A stretch of DNA of 8,801 nt from Defluviitaleaceae bacterium. Lineage in GTDB: Bacteria > Bacillota > Clostridia > Lachnospirales > WQUN01. The notes beneath the pieces were generated by a model, which did not search any database, was not told the DNA's origin, and saw only the letters and a program-made list of their open reading frames with translations. The translations under genes were made by a program, and so were the position numbers. The DNA lies in NCBI GenBank assembly GCA_009782245.1, contig WRKK01000268.1, positions 1-8,801 on the forward strand, read 5' to 3'. Shown here in pieces: positions 6,755 through 8,801 of the stretch (positions are counted from its first letter, which is position 1; every line of letters starts with the position of its first letter).

Positions 6755-6982
6755 AAAACCGTGGGCGCTGCCCACACCCGCAAGGGAGCGCGCCCCCTTG
6801 ACCCCGCACATTTTTTGTTGTCATTTTGTGCGGTTTTGCTAATTTGCTAATTTTTTTCGCCAACGTTTTGTGCAATTTGCCAATTTTCGCCTCAAGCCAA
6901 TAAAAATTTTACGGGGTCAAGGGGCGAAGTCCCTTGCGGGTGTGGGCAGCCTGCCCGCCGGCAGGCGGGCGCCCACGGTTTT
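6755..6982. repeat. Palindromic repeat element R1 (MITE-like) between FHA and kinase genes
   Basis: This is a 228-bp element with inverted terminal arms. The left arm (6755-6806) begins AAAACCGTGGGC and ends CCCCTTGACCCCG. The right arm (6912-6982) is its reverse complement apart from hairpin-loop differences. The arms are chains of short hairpins: GTGGGC-GCT-GCCCAC (6761-6775), CAAGGG...CCCTTG (6781-6800) and CAAGGGGCGAAGTCCCTTG (6918-6936). The core (6807-6911) is AT-rich and holds repeated AATTTGC(C/T)A words. A homologous copy in the same orientation (R2) starts at 8555. One end lies 5 bases after the FHA stop codon and the other 8 bases before the next gene's ribosome binding site. It encodes no protein. 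It could be a non-autonomous mobile element or a dispersed intergenic palindrome family; target duplications are not clear. Confidence 0.85.
6949..6970. repeat. Two overlapping, mutually exclusive hairpins within R1
   Basis: GCCTGCC (6949-6955) pairs with GGCAGGC (6960-6966) around the loop CGCC. GCCCGCC (6953-6959) pairs with GGCGGGC (6964-6970) around the loop GGCA. Both stems are perfect, 7 bp, and cannot form together. They occupy what is a 3-base loop in the other GTGGGC/GCCCAC hairpins of R1 and R2, so about 20 bases have been inserted here. Confidence 0.8.
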
Positions 6983-6987
6983 GGCTT

Positions 6988-8529
6988 TTAGCAGTCAAAT
7001 TTCAGTTCGGCGTTGCCTAGTTTTATCAAGTCGCCTGTGGCTAGGGCTGTGGGGGTGTTGTTGGGGATTCTTACGCCGTTTATGTAGGTGCCGTTTTTGG
7101 AGGATAGGTCTGTAATGCAGTATTGGTCGTTTAGCAGGTCGATTTGGGCGTGTTGCTTGCCGATGTACCTGTCTTGGTCGAATGCGTAGCCTGCTGCGCT
7201 GGGCTGTCTGCCTATGATAAAGGGCGTTTGTAAGATTTCTACGGTTTCCGTTACCGAGCCTAATTTTATTATTTGTAGAATCGGCTGGCTTTGGAAGATT
7301 GTTGCGTCTGGGTTGTCTGCGCCGTCCGCGCCGTATTCGTCTAGGAACATTGTTTCTTCGCTATGGGGTGCTTGTTCGGTAAACGTTGGCGGTGCTGACT
7401 GTTGTGCGGACTGTATTGGTTGCATTGGCTGTGCAACTGGGATTGGCGTTACTTGTGCCTGTGGGAACGGCGTTTCGCCGCTCTGTCCGCTGAAAATTCC
7501 GCCAGTTACCTCTTCGCCTTTTTTGCCTTTTTTGTTCTTTTGATCCAGTTTTGCCTGTGCTTTTGCCGCCGCTTTTGCCTCTTTCGCCTCACGTGCGGCT
7601 TGTTTCGCCGCCTCTTTTTCTAGCTTTTTCTGCTCTTTTTTGCTAAGACCAGAATAATCTGGCGGGGCGGCGGGTTGGGCGGGCTGTCCGCCTTGTCCGC
7701 TGAACATTCCGCCCGATTGCGGTATTTGTGCAGTTTGCCCGTCTAATCCACCTCGCCCGAATATCCCGCTAAATATACCGCCCTTTGGTTGCGGGGCTTG
7801 CGGGGCTTGAACATTGAGGGGTTGTGTCGGCGGGGCTTGCTGTTGCATTTGTGGTTGCATTTGCGGCGGCACTTGCGGCGGCATTTGCGGTTGCACTTGC
7901 GGCGGCATTTGCGGCGGCTGTTGGATTGGCGGACGTTGCACCTGTTGCGGTGGTTTTGGGCTTACCAACTCTTTTTTCAGCGTTGTATAAATTTCTCCCG
8001 CCTCGTAAACGGACGTGTTTTCGCTAACTTTCCACAGCCGTGCGATTATGCCCTGCCACTCAATATTACTGGGGTCGCCGACAAATTTCCGCATTAGCGA
8101 ATAAACTTCCCGATTCAGTTCACTTTCCGACAAAATCGGCTCTATTAGCGGTGCGTAAATAAACCGCACGTCAAAACTTTGCGGGTTAATGTAGACAAAT
8201 TCTTCCGTAAGCAGCAAATTATGGCAACTTGCCTGATAGTCGGTGCATTGCAACACGGCATCGGTTACATTTTTCATAAACGCCACAAAATTTTGGGGCG
8301 ACATTTCTCTGTCAAAATTTTTCAAACTAACAAAGTCGTCCGCCGCAACATCAAAGCTAAGCAAATACTCGCCATCAACCTCCGAGCCGCTAAACGGCAC
8401 AACAAACCCTGGCTTGGCATACATAATCGTCCGATAAGCCGCCAAGTCCACTCCCTCTTTTATCTCCAGCGTTACATATGTCCGCCCCAACTTAACATCT
8501 CTACCCATTTGTTTTTCTATATCGTACAA
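6988..8529 (-). CDS. FHA-domain phosphothreonine-binding protein with DUF6382-like N-terminus
   Basis: The 513-residue soluble protein has three parts. Residues about 15-185 resemble the DUF6382 domain that precedes FHA domains in Clostridia; this is recognition from memory, not a search. Residues 190-400 are a low-complexity linker: a Pro/Gln stretch (192-250) with 4-residue repeats, a Lys/Ala/Glu-rich probably helical part (296-340) and three GG(I/M)FSG motifs (250-255, 273-278, 343-348). Residues about 415-513 are an FHA domain with FIIGR (437-441), IGKQH (456-460) and SSKNGTYING (476-485); these loops bind phosphothreonine. The Ser usually two before the first Lys/Arg-x-His position reads Gly. 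T393 (EETMF) and T410 (DATIF) lie just before the domain and could be kinase targets. The TTG start is chosen for its AGGAGGG site. An in-frame extension further upstream is repeat R2 and not coding. First gene of the kinase module. Confidence 0.9.
   Translation of the reverse strand: MYDIEKQMGRDVKLGRTYVTLEIKEGVDLAAYRTIMYAKPGFVVPFSGSEVDGEYLLSFDVAADDFVSLKNFDREMSPQNFVAFMKNVTDAVLQCTDYQASCHNLLLTEEFVYINPQSFDVRFIYAPLIEPILSESELNREVYSLMRKFVGDPSNIEWQGIIARLWKVSENTSVYEAGEIYTTLKKELVSPKPPQQVQRPPIQQPPQMPPQVQPQMPPQVPPQMQPQMQQQAPPTQPLNVQAPQAPQPKGGIFSGIFGRGGLDGQTAQIPQSGGMFSGQGGQPAQPAAPPDYSGLSKKEQKKLEKEAAKQAAREAKEAKAAAKAQAKLDQKNKKGKKGEEVTGGIFSGQSGETPFPQAQVTPIPVAQPMQPIQSAQQSAPPTFTEQAPHSEETMFLDEYGADGADNPDATIFQSQPILQIIKLGSVTETVEILQTPFIIGRQPSAAGYAFDQDRYIGKQHAQIDLLNDQYCITDLSSKNGTYINGVRIPNNTPTALATGDLIKLGNAELKFDC
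7844..7915. repeat. 12-bp minisatellite in the FHA gene, six units
   Basis: Six tandem 12-base units of the form (T/G)GCA(T/C)TTGCGG(C/T) run through this stretch. On the coding (minus) strand each gives four residues of the form Pro/Gln-Pro/Gln-Gln-Met/Val. Because 12 is a multiple of three, gain or loss of units would change the linker length without breaking the gene. Confidence 0.85.
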
Positions 8530-8535
8530 ATTCAA

Positions 8536-8542
8536 CCCTCCT
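8536..8542 (-). promoter_or_regulatory. Ribosome binding site that fixes a TTG start for the FHA gene
   Basis: AGGAGGG on the minus strand lies 6 to 7 bases before the TTG at 8529-8527. Another TTG (8535-8533) directly touches the site and is too close. The first ATG (8508-8506) is 27 bases away, too far. This leaves the TTG at 8529 as the best start. Confidence 0.75.
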
Positions 8543-8554
8543 AAAACTAAAGTC

Positions 8555-8801
8555 AAAACCGTGGGCTCTGCCCACACCCGCCAAGGGCGCTGCCCCTGGA
8601 CCCCGCAAGGGACTTCGCCCCTTGACCCCGTAACATTTTTTGTTGATTTGTGCAAATTTGCCAATTTTCCAATCTTCTTTTGCCAATGTTTTATACAATT
8701 TGCTATTTTCGCCCCCAACCAATAAAAATTTTACGGGGTCAAGGGGCGAAGTCCCTTGCGGGTTCTAAGGGCAGCGCCCTTAGCGGGGTGTGGGGCAGCG
8801 C
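8555..8801. repeat. Palindromic repeat element R2 (MITE-like), cut by the window end
   Basis: R2 is homologous to R1 in the same orientation and begins with the same AAAACCGTGGGC end exactly 1800 bases further on. The left arm (8555-8630) holds three hairpins: GTGGGC-TCT-GCCCAC (8561-8575), one at 8581-8599 with one mismatch, and one at 8606-8624. The AT-rich core ends near 8733. The right arm (from 8734) has the same CAAGGGGCGAAGTCCCTTG hairpin as R1 (8740-8758), then a perfect 8-bp stem CTAAGGGC-AGC-GCCCTTAG (8765-8783), and runs off the window. It fills the whole region upstream of the FHA gene, from 13 bases before its ribosome binding site outward. No gene is seen in it; open frames across it read the palindromes. 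Confidence 0.83.
8690..8718 (-). promoter_or_regulatory. Possible promoter for the FHA-kinase module inside the R2 core
   Basis: On the minus strand TTGGGG (8718-8713) and TATAAA (8695-8690) are spaced by 17 bases. The -10 is good and the -35 poor. The matching place in R1 reads CACAAA instead of TATAAA, so only R2 would carry it. Transcripts would have a leader of about 150 bases including the three hairpins of the left arm. This is a weak prediction, and a promoter beyond the window edge is equally possible. Confidence 0.3.

Noticed and set aside
7844..7915. Possible CRISPR-like array
   Set aside because: The 12-base units are contiguous with no spacers and sit inside a coding region.
7789..8097. 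Arg/Leu/His-rich frame opposite the FHA linker
   Set aside because: It is the antisense reading of the 12-bp Pro/Gln minisatellite.
8530..8718. In-frame upstream extension of the FHA gene to an ATG at 8718
   Set aside because: It reads through the palindromic arms of R2, contains no ribosome binding site for that ATG, and has no domain similarity; the AGGAGGG site at 8536-8542 points to the TTG at 8529.

Overview
The window looks like chromosomal DNA from a Gram-positive Bacillota, most likely an uncultured Clostridia-type anaerobe. The grounds are strong AGGAGG ribosome binding sites, a consensus sigma-A promoter, a lipobox lipoprotein binding protein, and an FHA protein and membrane kinase of the sort common in Clostridia. 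The placement is an inference from family knowledge and base use; there is no rRNA or marker gene here.

Left part (about 1-2114, + strand): a broken partial copy of the 5' end of a lipoprotein gene (71-483) is followed directly by the intact gene (510-2114), an extracellular sugar-type solute-binding protein. No ABC permease or ATPase gene follows it. Convergent to it is a two-gene minus-strand unit (3582 to 2132). It has a consensus promoter (TTGACA, 17-base spacer, TATAAT), a GTG-started CPBP/CAAX-type intramembrane protease (2650-3513), a small three-helix membrane protein with a PLDc_N-like segment (2254-2628), and a hairpin terminator with a T tract.

Right part (3665-8801, minus strand): a phosphosignalling module read leftward. 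First comes an FHA-domain protein with an N-terminal DUF6382-like domain and a long Pro/Gln-rich linker (6988-8529, TTG start). Next is a 46-residue single-pass membrane protein that is easily missed (6591-6731). Last is a 974-residue transmembrane Ser/Thr kinase (3665-6589) whose start lies one base after the small gene's stop. The kinase would phosphorylate targets in the cytoplasm while an outside beta-propeller may sense something. The FHA protein, with two Thr-containing motifs just before its FHA domain, is the obvious candidate substrate and phosphothreonine reader.

Two homologous palindromic elements flank the FHA gene as direct copies: R1 at 6755-6982 and R2 from 8555 past the window's end. 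Each is built of GC-rich arms made of short hairpins around an AT-rich core. Each ends 8 to 13 bases from the ribosome binding site of the next gene, so they may shape expression or allow loss of the FHA gene. No tRNA, rRNA, CRISPR array or transposase gene was seen.
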